64,000 bases of DNA from CTSOIL-112 sp964293815 (GCA_964293815.1 CAXYYC010000002.1:78184-142183); one strand, 5' to 3'; numbered from the stretch's first letter, positions 26,602 to 35,498 are shown. Numbers and translations are program-made. Notes: a model not told the origin generated them from the letters alone.

Positions 26602-27007
26602 AGTAGATAAATTAGCACACGGAAATTGTTTGTGCGGTGCGCTAGGCTTTAGCGTCAAATTCCCTTCCAAATGGGTGGTGCATTGCCACTGCACCCGTTG
26701 TCAACGCGCCCACGGCGCGGCATTTGTCACTTGGGTCGGATTCGACGAGATGCAGGTACAGATTCACGATACACAACACACCCTGAGCTGGTTCACCGCA
26801 GCCAAACACGGTCACAGCCAGCGCGGTTTTTGTGGTCAATGCGGCAGCCCGATGTTCTTTCGCTCCGAGCGCTATCCGAACGAACTGCACATCGCCCGCG
26901 CTCTGTTCACCACGCCGATTGATCGCGCACCCGAATCACACGTATACTATGACACACACGTTCCGTGGATTGATGGTATAAATGCACTGCCAAAAGAATC
27001 CACATAA
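26594..27007 (+). CDS. GFA / CENP-V family zinc protein
   Basis: A 137-residue protein of the glutathione-dependent formaldehyde-activating (GFA) fold. Its zinc ligands are in GNCLCGAL (about 10-13), HCHCTRCQRAHGA (about 32-38) and GFCGQCGSPMFF (about 80-90). Despite the name, most family members have no proven formaldehyde activity. It overlaps the preceding small gene. Confidence 0.85.
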   Translation: MSKVDKLAHGNCLCGALGFSVKFPSKWVVHCHCTRCQRAHGAAFVTWVGFDEMQVQIHDTQHTLSWFTAAKHGHSQRGFCGQCGSPMFFRSERYPNELHIARALFTTPIDRAPESHVYYDTHVPWIDGINALPKEST

Positions 27008-27054
27008 AGGCGTTACGCTGAGAGTTCTTCAACCATCATCGCAAGGAGTTTTTC

Positions 27055-27432
27055 ATGAAAACCAATCCCGTCGGCTGGTTCGAAATTTACGTCCAAGACA
27101 TGAATCGTGCGAAAGCATTTTATGAAGCGGTTTTTGCCCTGACCCTCAGCGAATTAAATAATGGCGATGACAGCATGAAAATGCTCGCCTTCCCCGGTGA
27201 TATGAATGCTTATGGCGCCAATGGCGCATTGGTGCAAATGCCCGAATGCCCATCCGGCGGCGGTGGCACGCTGATTTACTTTTCTTGCAATGACTGCGCT
27301 GTCGAAGCCTCGCGCGTGGCCGCCAACGGCGGGCAACTGTTCAGAGAAAAATTCGCCATCGGAGAATATGGCCATATCGCGCTGGCAATAGATACTGAGG
27401 GCAATATGTTTGGCCTGCACTCCATGCAATAA
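27055..27432 (+). CDS. VOC (glyoxalase/bleomycin-resistance fold) protein
   Basis: A 125-residue single-domain VOC protein. It begins NPVGWFEIYVQDMNRAKAFYEAVF and ends GHIALAIDTEGNMFGLHS, the typical pair of beta-alpha-beta-beta-beta modules. It resembles the PhnB/YjdN-like subgroup used as small metal-binding enzymes. CGCAAGGAG precedes the ATG. No substrate can be inferred. Confidence 0.85.
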   Translation: MKTNPVGWFEIYVQDMNRAKAFYEAVFALTLSELNNGDDSMKMLAFPGDMNAYGANGALVQMPECPSGGGGTLIYFSCNDCAVEASRVAANGGQLFREKFAIGEYGHIALAIDTEGNMFGLHSMQ

Positions 27433-28359
27433 TCAGCCGAGTTCAATCATCCGCGTTTGACGCGAACGCCGCCAACTATTCGCCGACGAGAAGCCCGCTG
27501 CGAGCGCCGCCTTCTCTTGGCTCAAACCACTCGCGCGCCACTGCGCAAACAGCGCGTGTTTGAGCGCCAGTTGATACTCATGCACCGTCATACCCGTGGT
27601 TTGCTTGAAAATCCGCGTCAAATGGCGCGGGCTGACATAGGCAATCTGCGCCAAACTCGGCAGATCAAGGTTCGCACTCGGATCGGCAGAAATCGCGTCC
27701 TGCACCCGATGCACCGCCATCTGCATGTGCGAGCGAGCGATCAACCACGGCGACAGCGCCGAATCATGCGGCATACGGCGAAAATACACATTCATGTGGC
27801 GCGCGACCTTGAGCGCCAATTCATGACCAAAGCGTTGCGCCAGCCAATACAAAATCAAGTCAAAACCCGCCGTGATGCCCGCACTGCTCAAAATCGCGCC
27901 GTCATCGACAAATACGCGGTTCTCCAACACCTCGGCGGACGGACTCCATTGCCGCAATTCTGCCGTCAGCTCATGATGCGTGGTGCATTTCACTTCGCCG
28001 AGCAAACCCGCCTGAGCCAATAAAAACACACCCGAACAAATGCACAGGGCCTGATGCGATTTTGGGTCAAAACATTGCCGTAGCCATTCAGTCAGCCGCG
28101 TGCCGAATTCACCCCGATACGCCAGCGCCTCATCCATCGCCCCGGGCAAAACCACCAAATCCCCCGACTGCAACTGCTCGGGCAAATCCGCCATACCCGA
28201 CAAATGCAAGCCAAACAGCGTCTCAACCTGAGCGGCGGGCGAAACCAGTCGCACCTCTAAATCCGCACCAAACTGCCGCGCATAGCGCAAGGCATCTAAA
28301 GGCGCAGCCAAATCGGTGAGCAAAACACTGGGCAACACAGCCACATACACATTCATCAA
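27433..28359 (-). CDS. GlxA-family transcriptional regulator (DJ-1/PfpI plus AraC DNA-binding domain)
   Basis: A 308-residue regulator. An N-terminal DJ-1/PfpI domain (about 1-180; VVLPGAMDEAL, ICSGVFLLAQAGLL with the nucleophile-elbow Cys, SAGITAGFDLILYWLAQRFG) is followed by an AraC-type double helix-turn-helix (about 220-305; LAQIAYVSPRHLTRIFKQTTGMTVHEY). GlxA-type regulators respond to small metabolites. It is downstream of an EamA exporter and a separate PfpI protein on the same strand and may control that group. Confidence 0.9.
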   Translation of the reverse strand: MMNVYVAVLPSVLLTDLAAPLDALRYARQFGADLEVRLVSPAAQVETLFGLHLSGMADLPEQLQSGDLVVLPGAMDEALAYRGEFGTRLTEWLRQCFDPKSHQALCICSGVFLLAQAGLLGEVKCTTHHELTAELRQWSPSAEVLENRVFVDDGAILSSAGITAGFDLILYWLAQRFGHELALKVARHMNVYFRRMPHDSALSPWLIARSHMQMAVHRVQDAISADPSANLDLPSLAQIAYVSPRHLTRIFKQTTGMTVHEYQLALKHALFAQWRASGLSQEKAALAAGFSSANSWRRSRQTRMIELG

Positions 28360-28380
28360 CGCATTCTCAGATAATCAAAC

Positions 28381-29292
28381 TCAGACACTCAAACGCACAC
28401 GCAGCCAATTTCGCAACCGCGCACCAAACACATTCACCACCAGCCCAATCAGCAAGCACACACTGCCCCACAATTGCCATTGATTGAGCCGTTCGCCCAG
28501 CGCCAACCACGCCGTGAGCAAGCCCACCACTGGCACCAGCAAAGTAAACGGCGCGACGCGATTCGGCTCATAGTGATGCAATAAACGACTCCACAAACCA
28601 TAGCCCAACAGCGTCGCACCCCAAGCCAAATACAGCGCCGACACCACGCTGTGCCAACTGAGCGCCTGCCAATCGGGATACGCATGGCGCTCAAACAACC
28701 ACGAAACCAACAAAAACGGCACAATCGGTACCAAACTGGACCAAATCACCAAACCAAACGGCTCCGGCTGATAGCCCGCCCGACGCATGGCACTGACCAC
28801 GATATTACCCAAAGCCCACGATGCCGCACCGAGTAAATTGAGCATCAAACCCAGCGTCGTCATCTGCACCCCAGCAACCGCGCCCGCATTTTTGCCATAG
28901 GCGATCAACGCCAGCCCCAAAACCGCGATCAATAAGCCCAGCCACTGCATGAGCTGCGTGCGCTGTTGCAAAATCAATACCGAAAAAATCAGCGTGAAAA
29001 ACACCTGCGCCTGATGCACCACCGAGGCCAAACCAGCGGGCATACCGACCTTCATCGCCCAGAACAAAAAAGCAAATTGCCCGAAACTATTGAACGCGCC
29101 ATACGCAATCAACCAGCGCCACGGCACGTTCGGCTTTTTGATGAAAAATACCAACGGCACAACCACCAAGGCAAAACGCGCCGCCGCCAGCAAAAACGGC
29201 GGCACTTCGTTTAGCCCCCAGCGAATCACCACGAAATTCACACCCCAAATCAACACCACCAGCAATGCTTGCAACACATGCGCGATACTCAT
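28381..29292 (-). CDS. EamA family DMT exporter
   Basis: A 303-residue inner-membrane protein with ten predicted helices in two EamA repeats. The first carries VVLIWGVNFVVIRWGLNEVPPFLLAAARF and the second starts near SWALGNIVVSAMRRAGYQPEPF. It resembles the EamA/RhaT drug-metabolite group that exports amino-acid metabolites such as cysteine or O-acetylserine. Its start overlaps the stop of the PfpI gene, so the two are co-translated. Confidence 0.88.
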   Translation of the reverse strand: MSIAHVLQALLVVLIWGVNFVVIRWGLNEVPPFLLAAARFALVVVPLVFFIKKPNVPWRWLIAYGAFNSFGQFAFLFWAMKVGMPAGLASVVHQAQVFFTLIFSVLILQQRTQLMQWLGLLIAVLGLALIAYGKNAGAVAGVQMTTLGLMLNLLGAASWALGNIVVSAMRRAGYQPEPFGLVIWSSLVPIVPFLLVSWLFERHAYPDWQALSWHSVVSALYLAWGATLLGYGLWSRLLHHYEPNRVAPFTLLVPVVGLLTAWLALGERLNQWQLWGSVCLLIGLVVNVFGARLRNWLRVRLSV

Positions 29293-29951
29293 TATTTTTC
29301 CTTATTCAACTGCCAATCACCCAGATAATCCATCTGCCGCGCGGTTTTGTCCGCCCATTCCGCACTGAGCAATTGCGCCACAAGGTGCAACGATAAATCA
29401 ATTCCCGCCGAAATACCAGCCGAGCTGTACACGCGTTCATCCATACCATCCTGCACCCAGCGCACACCATCGCGCACCGTCAACTGCGGATACGCCGCGC
29501 GCAAATCAGCCATGTCTTCCCAATGCGTCGTCGCGGTTTGGCGCAACACGCCCGCTTGCGCCAGCAAAAACGCACCGGTGCAAATCGACGCGGTGTAACG
29601 CGTGGTACGGTGCATCACGCGTAGCCAATCGAGCAACGCCGTTTGTCGCAATGCATCCGTCACCACACCACCCGGCACGATCAGCACGTCGTATGTCAGC
29701 GTTTCACGCTCGTCTATAAAGCGCGCGTCCATCAGGCCCACATCCGGCATGATACCCAAACCCGCACGCGCCTGAACCATCCGCCGCTGTTGCGCCACGG
29801 TCTGCACCGCAAACCGTTTGGGCGAGCCGAATTTGTCGCACACGCGCGAGGCGGCGGTGAAGACCTCGTAAGGACCGGCAAAGTCGAGCAACTCCATCTG
29901 ATCAAATGCCAAAATCCCGATCTGGAGAGTGTCGTTGGTCGTGTGACTCAT
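29292..29951 (-). CDS. DJ-1/PfpI family protein (isonitrile hydratase-like)
   Basis: A 219-residue protein starting at ATG 29951 (MSHTTNDTLQIGILAFDQMELLDFAGPYEVF). The nucleophile Cys lies in ASICTGAFLLAQAGVL, with SAGISAGIDLSLHLVAQLL after it, the pattern of the InhA/PfpI subgroup that includes isonitrile hydratases and GlxA domains. It lacks the DNA-binding domain of the neighbour at 27433. It is seven bases after the cysteine hydrolase. Confidence 0.85.
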   Translation of the reverse strand: MSHTTNDTLQIGILAFDQMELLDFAGPYEVFTAASRVCDKFGSPKRFAVQTVAQQRRMVQARAGLGIMPDVGLMDARFIDERETLTYDVLIVPGGVVTDALRQTALLDWLRVMHRTTRYTASICTGAFLLAQAGVLRQTATTHWEDMADLRAAYPQLTVRDGVRWVQDGMDERVYSSAGISAGIDLSLHLVAQLLSAEWADKTARQMDYLGDWQLNKEK

Positions 29952-29958
29952 GATGGGT

Positions 29959-30540
29959 CTACCTATACGCCGACCAGTCCGCACTGACCTGTGCCACGGT
30001 TTTGATCTGCGCGAAACGCCCATCCAGCACCAATTCCGTGCGTTTTTTAATCTCGTCAGCAGAAAAACGTGTGCCATCGGCGTGTGTCATGGCGAAGGTC
30101 AAAGTCGCTTCGCTCACAAAATCCACCGAAAAACCCAAATCCGACGCCACACGCGTCGTCGTCTCGCAACATTGCTCGGTGCGAATCCCGCTGATGGTCA
30201 GATGAGTAATACCCTGCTCGTGCAAATACGCCAGCAGACCGCTATCAGTCAGCGCATTGTGTACCGATTTATGAAAGACATTGTCCATCGGCGGTAGCCA
30301 ATCCATGAACCGCACCCAACCCGATTCAGGACGAAACGCGGGCGTATCACTGCGTGGATTGGCGTGCAAAATGCCGATCACCGGCACAGCCGAGCGCCGC
30401 GCCGCCAAAATCAACGCCAACTGATTGGCCTGATACGGCGCAAAACCCGCATCCGACCAATCGGGCGTGTGGTAAAAAGAATCCTGCACGTCAATCACCA
30501 GCAAGGCGTGTTTCGGATGTGGTGTTTGAACTTGGGTCAT
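29959..30540 (-). CDS. Isochorismatase-family cysteine hydrolase
   Basis: A 193-residue hydrolase. The catalytic triad fits Asp in LLVIDVQDSFY, Lys in VFHKSVHNAL and Cys in GIRTEQCCETTTR. The family includes nicotinamidases, isochorismatases and various amidases; the substrate here is open. It probably heads the PfpI-EamA-GlxA run on the minus strand. Confidence 0.88.
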   Translation of the reverse strand: MTQVQTPHPKHALLVIDVQDSFYHTPDWSDAGFAPYQANQLALILAARRSAVPVIGILHANPRSDTPAFRPESGWVRFMDWLPPMDNVFHKSVHNALTDSGLLAYLHEQGITHLTISGIRTEQCCETTTRVASDLGFSVDFVSEATLTFAMTHADGTRFSADEIKKRTELVLDGRFAQIKTVAQVSADWSAYR

Positions 30541-30652
30541 AATAGCTCCTGTAATAATGATTAAATAATAGCCGTACGATACCTGATCTTATGTACTGAT
30601 TTAAGAGGCTTTACGGACGAAATAGGTGCAAAAAAGGACATGTTCTATCATT

Positions 30653-30952
30653 TCAAACCATAGGCTCAAACAACAGCACATACGCGCCATCGCGCGAAAA
30701 GGTTCGATGTTGAACACCTCGCGGAACCACCAACAGTTGCCCCGCCCGCACCTGAACCACGCCATCGGGCAAATCCACACCCAAACATCCCGCCAACAAA
30801 CAATCATCGCGCTCATCATGCTGATGCCACGGATACTCGCCCAGCGCATAAATCATGCGCCATTGATAATGATCCACTTGCGCAATCGGAATCTCTTGCC
30901 ACGGTTGGGCGTGCGCTTGTTCGAAGTAAAGCTGTGGATGAATGGGCGTCAT
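30653..30952 (-). CDS. Small cupin-domain protein
   Basis: A 99-residue single cupin. The first motif is EYPWHQHDERDDCLLAG (metal-binding His-x-His) and the second is PRGVQHRTFSRDG (His). AAAAGGAG lies upstream. It is separated by 112 bases from the hydrolase start, which leaves room for a promoter. No substrate is evident. Confidence 0.82.
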   Translation of the reverse strand: MTPIHPQLYFEQAHAQPWQEIPIAQVDHYQWRMIYALGEYPWHQHDERDDCLLAGCLGVDLPDGVVQVRAGQLLVVPRGVQHRTFSRDGAYVLLFEPMV

Positions 30953-31063
30953 GCGTGTCTCCTTTTAAAAAGACCGATGAGAACACAAACCCACCACCGT
31001 TTATAGCCCAAAAACCGCCCAAATGAACTCATAAAAGGACAAAGCGCATTGAATTGACCGCAT

Positions 31064-31099
31064 ACAAAAACCCCTACGGTTTAGTCGTAGGGGTGTCGT
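31064..31099 (-). terminator. Terminator of the 31129-31593 gene
   Basis: CCCCTACG, loop, CGTAGGGG. On the minus strand a T5 tract follows the stem, so it ends transcription of the secreted protein gene. Confidence 0.88.
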
Positions 31100-31128
31100 A
31101 GGAATTCTTGATTCAACGTAAATAAACG

Positions 31129-31593
31129 TTACGGACACGGCCTCATCGTCCAGCCCCACACATGACCGCGCGCGCATTGCTGTTGACGCCCAACCTGCAC
31201 CAAATGCAAACCCTCGTCATCTTGTCTGAACGACACACGGTAGCGTTCCGCACGAATCGCGTCGTCTTGCACACCATGAATAGTCAGCAAATAGACCACC
31301 ACACCGTTTCTAAAGTGAAACACCTCGTCTTGACTCACCGTGTCCAATTCGTCACTCGGTTTATAAGGCGCAGGCAGCGCGTACAGGATATCGCGGCCAC
31401 AGGTGATCACCTCTTCGGTGCACACTTGCGCTGTTGTGTCCTTCACCGGTATGGTTTGATAAATCGTTGGAATAGCGACGGCACTACGCGATGTGGGTCT
31501 CTCATTAGATTGAGCCAGCGCAGAAATTGAAACCAACCCCAAAACAGCGACCAAAGCTGTCGCCCAGCGTTTGCAGGAAGTCATCACTCGCAT
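31129..31593 (-). CDS. Hypothetical secreted protein
   Basis: A 154-residue protein from ATG 31593 with AAGGAG six bases upstream. A Sec signal peptide (RVMTSCKRWATALVAVLGLVS...ALAQ) is cleaved near residue 26. The mature part has four cysteines that may form disulfides (VCTEEVITCGRD and QQCARGHVWGWTMRPCP). I recognise no family. It forms a single-gene unit with its own terminator. Confidence 0.78.
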   Translation of the reverse strand: MRVMTSCKRWATALVAVLGLVSISALAQSNERPTSRSAVAIPTIYQTIPVKDTTAQVCTEEVITCGRDILYALPAPYKPSDELDTVSQDEVFHFRNGVVVYLLTIHGVQDDAIRAERYRVSFRQDDEGLHLVQVGRQQQCARGHVWGWTMRPCP

Positions 31594-31744
31594 AGTCACT
31601 CCTTTTTTAAAGTCCATATAATGAAACCAAATCATGTACTTATTATGCCCGCACACCAACCACATGACCTTATTTTCGTCCCTTTTAATGAAGTATAGCC
31701 AAACCCCGTTATCCCTGATAAGATTATTCCATTAAATTTGTTTT

Positions 31745-31756
31745 GAATATAATTCA
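31745..31756 (+). promoter_or_regulatory. Candidate -10 box for metY
   Basis: TATAAT in GAATATAATTCAG, about 60 bases before the metY start. Two AT-rich TTATCC/TTATTCC half-sites lie at about 31711-31732 and could be an operator (CysB-like), but this is a guess. Confidence 0.35.
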
Positions 31757-31808
31757 GCCTATTTATAATGCCCTATTGGAATGTCATTCAACGTCACAAA
31801 GGAGACTT

Positions 31809-33080
31809 ATGAAACTCGAAACCCTCGCCATTCACGCGGGCTACAGCCCCGACCCAACCACCAAAGCGGTGGCTGTACCGATTTATCAAACCACCTCGTA
31901 TGCGTTTGATAACACCCAGCACGGTGCAGATTTATTCGACCTCAAGGTTCAGGGCAACATCTACACCCGCATCATGAATCCCACCACGGCGGTGCTGGAG
32001 CAACGCGTCGCCGAACTCGAAGGCGGCATTGGCGGTTTGGCTCTGGCCTCAGGCATGGCGGCCATCACCTACGCGATCCAAACCATCGCGCAAGCAGGTG
32101 ACAACATCGTATCGGTTTCAACCCTTTACGGCGGTACTTACAATTTATTCGCACATACTTTGCCCAAACAAGGCATCGAAGTACGCTTTTTCGACTACCG
32201 TGACCCAGCGTCCTTAGAAAAACTGATTGACGACAAAACCAAACTGGTATTCGCCGAAACCATCGGCAATCCGCTGGGCAACGTAGTTGATCTCGAAGCC
32301 ATCAGCGCCATCGCACACCGTCACGGCGTACCTGTGGTGGTGGACAACACCGTTGCCACGCCCGCATTGATGCGCCCATTTGAACACGGTGCCGACATCG
32401 TTGTACACTCATTGACCAAATACATCGGCGGTCACGGCACCAGCATCGGCGGCGCGATTGTGGACAGCGGCAAATTCCCGTGGGGCGAGCACGCCGAGCG
32501 TTTCCCTCTGCTGAACACGCCCGACCCGAGCTATCACGGCGTGAACTACGTCGAAGCCCTCGGCGCTGCCGCGTTCATCGCGCGTGCGCGCGTCGTACCG
32601 CTGCGCAACACCGGCGCGGCGATCAGCCCGATGAACGCCTTTTTGATTCTGCAAGGTTTAGAAACCTTACCATTGCGCATGGAGCGCCACTCGGACAATG
32701 CACTGGCCGTGGCACGTTATTTGGAAAACCACCCGAAAGTTAAATGGGTCAACTACGCTGGACTGAGCACGCATCCACAAAACAGCTTGGTACAAAAATA
32801 CCTCGGCGGCAAAGCCTCGGGAATTTTATCGTTCGGCGTCGAAGGCGGCGCAGAAGCAGGCGCGCGATTCATCGACGCCTTGAAATTGGTCACACGCTTG
32901 GTCAATATCGGCGACGCGAAAAGCCTCGCCTGCCATCCAGCCTCAACCACCCACCGCCAACTGAACGAGGAAGAATTGGCCAAAGCAGGGGTTTCAGTGG
33001 ACATGGTTCGCCTGTCGGTCGGGATTGAGCATGTGGACGACATCATCGCGGATTTGGCGCAGGCATTGGATCAAGCGTAA
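31809..33080 (+). CDS. metY: O-acetylhomoserine aminocarboxypropyltransferase (sulfhydrylase)
   Basis: A 423-residue PLP enzyme making homocysteine from O-acetylhomoserine and sulfide. It opens LETLAIHAGYSPDPTTKAVAVPIYQTTSYAFD, has YTRIMNPTTAVLEQRVAELEGG, and carries the PLP lysine in VHSLTKYIGGHGTSIGG (about 206). It ends MVRLSVGIEHVDDIIADLAQAL. AAAGGAG lies upstream of ATG 31809. The length and the insert after the PLP site fit MetY rather than MetZ or MetB. Confidence 0.94.
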   Translation: MKLETLAIHAGYSPDPTTKAVAVPIYQTTSYAFDNTQHGADLFDLKVQGNIYTRIMNPTTAVLEQRVAELEGGIGGLALASGMAAITYAIQTIAQAGDNIVSVSTLYGGTYNLFAHTLPKQGIEVRFFDYRDPASLEKLIDDKTKLVFAETIGNPLGNVVDLEAISAIAHRHGVPVVVDNTVATPALMRPFEHGADIVVHSLTKYIGGHGTSIGGAIVDSGKFPWGEHAERFPLLNTPDPSYHGVNYVEALGAAAFIARARVVPLRNTGAAISPMNAFLILQGLETLPLRMERHSDNALAVARYLENHPKVKWVNYAGLSTHPQNSLVQKYLGGKASGILSFGVEGGAEAGARFIDALKLVTRLVNIGDAKSLACHPASTTHRQLNEEELAKAGVSVDMVRLSVGIEHVDDIIADLAQALDQA

Positions 33081-33100
33081 ATCATCACAGAGATAGACGA

Positions 33101-33125
33101 CAAAAGCGGCGCAGATGGCGCCGCT
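33101..33125 (-). terminator. Hairpin with T tract on the minus strand
   Basis: The stem AGCGGCGC/GCGCCGCT is followed on the minus strand by TTTTG. It is an inverted copy of the terminator at 33394. It can end transcripts coming leftward from the ybaK-like gene. Confidence 0.7.
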
Positions 33126-33178
33126 CAGATTGCCGACCAACCCCAAACTTTAAATTTCAGCACAAAATCTAAGAAAAA

Positions 33179-33359
33179 TGACGTCATACTCGCGCACGCG
33201 GGTATCCAGAGATTTTAATAAAAACAATGAGTTAGACTAAAAAACTGGATGGCCGCAAGCTCGAAGCCAAAAAACGGCTTTCCCGCTAAAAGCATGCGGA
33301 AAGCGAAGCTTCTATAAAACAAGCGTAGCGAAGCTTCGCGGAACGCAATGACGGAGTTC
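33179..33359. mobile_element. MITE-like palindromic element between metY and ybaK
   Basis: The left end reads ACGTCATACTCGCGCACGCG then GGTATCCAG. CTGGATGGCCGC follows at 33245, and the right end is CGCGGAACGCAATGACG. This matches the general form of the widespread CGTCATTCCCGC...CTGGATCCCGC...GGAATGACG dispersed repeats of beta- and gammaproteobacteria. Internal hairpins (GAAGCC/GGCTTTC and GCGAAGCTT/AAGCTTCGC) make it strongly structured. It has no coding capacity. Confidence 0.7.
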
Positions 33360-33393
33360 TATTTAAGCAAAAGTGCTACTTTGTCAACAGTCT

Positions 33394-33425
33394 CAAGCGG
33401 CGCCATCTGGCGCCGCTTTATTTTA
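33394..33425 (+). terminator. Rho-independent terminator for metY
   Basis: AGCGGCGCC, loop ATCT, GGCGCCGCT, followed by TTATTTTA. A perfect GC-rich stem on the plus strand, 314 bases after the metY stop. Confidence 0.85.
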
Positions 33426-33491
33426 GACCCGTTAAACAATTGGCTATTTACAACTCATACCGCCGCATACCACCGATTAATCCGATGGTTT

Positions 33492-33983
33492 TCATGCTTC
33501 TTCGCCCTCGTCCTCTTTCGCCAAATCCACCCAGACGCCGCCGGTGAGCCGTTCCAGCTCCGCCAAATCAAGTAGCACCATGCTGTGCGTGCAACCCGCC
33601 GCCGGCATCACCGCCTCAAATTGGCGCAAACTCTGTTCTAAATAAATCGGCAGCGGCGCAGGCAGGCCAAACGGGCACACACCGCCAACCGGATGCGAGG
33701 TCAGCGCCACGACTTCCTCGGCGTTGAGCATTTTGCCTTTCGCGCCAAAAAATGCCTTGAATTTTTTATTGTCAATTCGCGCCATGCCGCCCGCGACAAT
33801 CAACACCGCTTTGTTTTGCGCACGCTCACCGATCCAAAAAGCGAGGGTTTTGGCAATCTGGCCGGGCGCCACGCCATGTACCGCGGCGGCGGTTGCGACC
33901 GTCGGCGTGGGTTCGGTGGCTTGAACGATCTGCAAATGCGGCGCGCGCTGCGCTAAATCTTGGGTAACGGTATCTAAACTCAT
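33492..33983 (-). CDS. YbaK/EbsC-type aminoacyl-tRNA deacylase
   Basis: A 163-residue YbaK-like protein. The substrate-pocket motifs are the lysine-rich DNKKFKAFFGAKGKML and the TSHPVGGVCPFGL loop. The family edits mischarged tRNA such as Cys-tRNA(Pro) in trans; the exact aminoacyl specificity cannot be read here. The C-terminus (DLAKEDEGEEA) is acidic and unconserved. It is convergent with metY across the repeat region. Confidence 0.88.
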   Translation of the reverse strand: MSLDTVTQDLAQRAPHLQIVQATEPTPTVATAAAVHGVAPGQIAKTLAFWIGERAQNKAVLIVAGGMARIDNKKFKAFFGAKGKMLNAEEVVALTSHPVGGVCPFGLPAPLPIYLEQSLRQFEAVMPAAGCTHSMVLLDLAELERLTGGVWVDLAKEDEGEEA

Positions 33984-34137
33984 GGCTGGGAAAAGTTTGC
34001 ACTCAGAAAAATGAATTGGAAATTAAATCATGTTAAAAAATTATGAAGAATTTTGCCACAAAAGCTCCACAATTGCTCTATACTCGCCTCCGCTGTACCG
34101 TGCAATCGTTTTCAATAACAACAAAAAAGGAGTCAAC

Positions 34138-35433
34138 ATGCTAAAAACAGACTATTACACCGACGATGACAAAGCCGTTAAACCGTGGTACAAAATTTTG
34201 TATGTACAGGTTTTAATCGCCATTGCCTTGGGTATTTTGATTGGTCATTTTTATCCCAAGTTTGGCGTGAGTTTGGAGCCGTTGGGCAAAGCATTCATTA
34301 ATTTAGTGAAAATGGTGATCACGCCGATCATCTTTTGTACCATCGTCGCGGGCATTGCTAATATGCGCGACTTGGGACAAATGGGGCGCGTTGGTTTGAA
34401 AGCCTTGATCTATTTTGAGGTGGTATCGACCTTGGCCTTATTGGCTGGTTTTGTGGTTGGGCACATTGCCAAGCCGGGCGTAGGCATCAATGCCAGCATC
34501 AGCAGTTTTGCCACAAAAGACGTAGCCAAGGTGAACGAATTTGCCGCTACCTCACAAAACCACACCATGGTCGATTTTTTCATGGATTTGATTCCGAAAA
34601 CCGCCTTTAGCCCGTTTGTCGAGGGCAATATTTTGCAAGTTTTGCTGATTGCGATTTTATTCGGTGTGGTTTTGACCCGCGTACCCGAAGAGCGTGCGCG
34701 CCCATTGGTGAATTTTATTGAAGGCATGTCCGAAGTGTTCTTCGGTATGGTCGGGATTATCACCAAGCTCGCGCCGCTGGGTGCGTTGGGCGCGATGGCC
34801 TTCACCATTGGCAAATTCGGTATCGGCTCATTGACCAATTTGCTCGGTTTGATCGCGACGTTTTATTTCACCGCATTTTTGTTTGTCATCGTCGTGCTCG
34901 GTTTGATTGCGCGCTTCACGGGTTTCAGCATTTTCAAATTTTTGCGCTACATCAAAGAGGAATTGCTGTTGGTCTTGGGCACCAGCTCATCTGAATCCGC
35001 CCTGCCGCACCTGATGGGCAAACTGGAGAAAATGGGCTGTAAAAAATCGGTCGTCGGCTTGGTGGTTCCAACCGGCTACTCATTTAATCTGGACGGCACC
35101 AATATTTACATGACTTTGGCGGTATTGTTTATTGCGCAAGCCTTGAATATTGACCTGACCCTGTGGCAACAGTTGACCATTTTCGCCGTCGCCATGTTGA
35201 CCTCAAAAGGCGCGAGCGGCGTGACCGGCGCGGGCTTTGTCACCTTGGCCGGTACGCTGATGGTCGTGCCAGACATTCCAGTGGCGGGCATGGCGCTGAT
35301 TTTGGGGATTGACCGTTTCATGAGCGAAGTGCGCGCATTGACCAATTTCATTGGCAATGGCGTCGCCACCGTCGCGGTATCGAAGTGGGAAAAAGCCTTG
35401 GATGAAGAGGCAATGCACAAAGCATTAAAATAA
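34138..35433 (+). CDS. dctA: C4-dicarboxylate:cation symporter DctA
   Basis: A 431-residue SLC1-type symporter for succinate, fumarate and malate. It opens PWYKILYVQVLIAIALGILIGHFYP and holds VKMVITPIIFCTIVAGIA. The serine-rich hairpin is GTSSSESALPHLMGKLEKMGCKKSVVGLVVPTGYSFNLDGTNIYMTLAV, and the second hairpin runs TSKGASGVTGAGFVTLAGTL, all DctA landmarks. AAAAGGAG precedes ATG 34138. The length is normal. Confidence 0.93.
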   Translation: MLKTDYYTDDDKAVKPWYKILYVQVLIAIALGILIGHFYPKFGVSLEPLGKAFINLVKMVITPIIFCTIVAGIANMRDLGQMGRVGLKALIYFEVVSTLALLAGFVVGHIAKPGVGINASISSFATKDVAKVNEFAATSQNHTMVDFFMDLIPKTAFSPFVEGNILQVLLIAILFGVVLTRVPEERARPLVNFIEGMSEVFFGMVGIITKLAPLGALGAMAFTIGKFGIGSLTNLLGLIATFYFTAFLFVIVVLGLIARFTGFSIFKFLRYIKEELLLVLGTSSSESALPHLMGKLEKMGCKKSVVGLVVPTGYSFNLDGTNIYMTLAVLFIAQALNIDLTLWQQLTIFAVAMLTSKGASGVTGAGFVTLAGTLMVVPDIPVAGMALILGIDRFMSEVRALTNFIGNGVATVAVSKWEKALDEEAMHKALK

Positions 35434-35451
35434 GCCGCTTAGCAAAAAAGT

Positions 35452-35485
35452 AACGCCAGAGTATCTGCTCTGGCGTTTTTCTTTT
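35452..35485. terminator. Bidirectional terminator after dctA
   Basis: ACGCCAGA, loop, TCTGGCGT then TTTTTCTTTTTT. It separates dctA from the convergent rph end. Confidence 0.9.
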
Positions 35486-35498
35486 TTGCAGGGATCAA

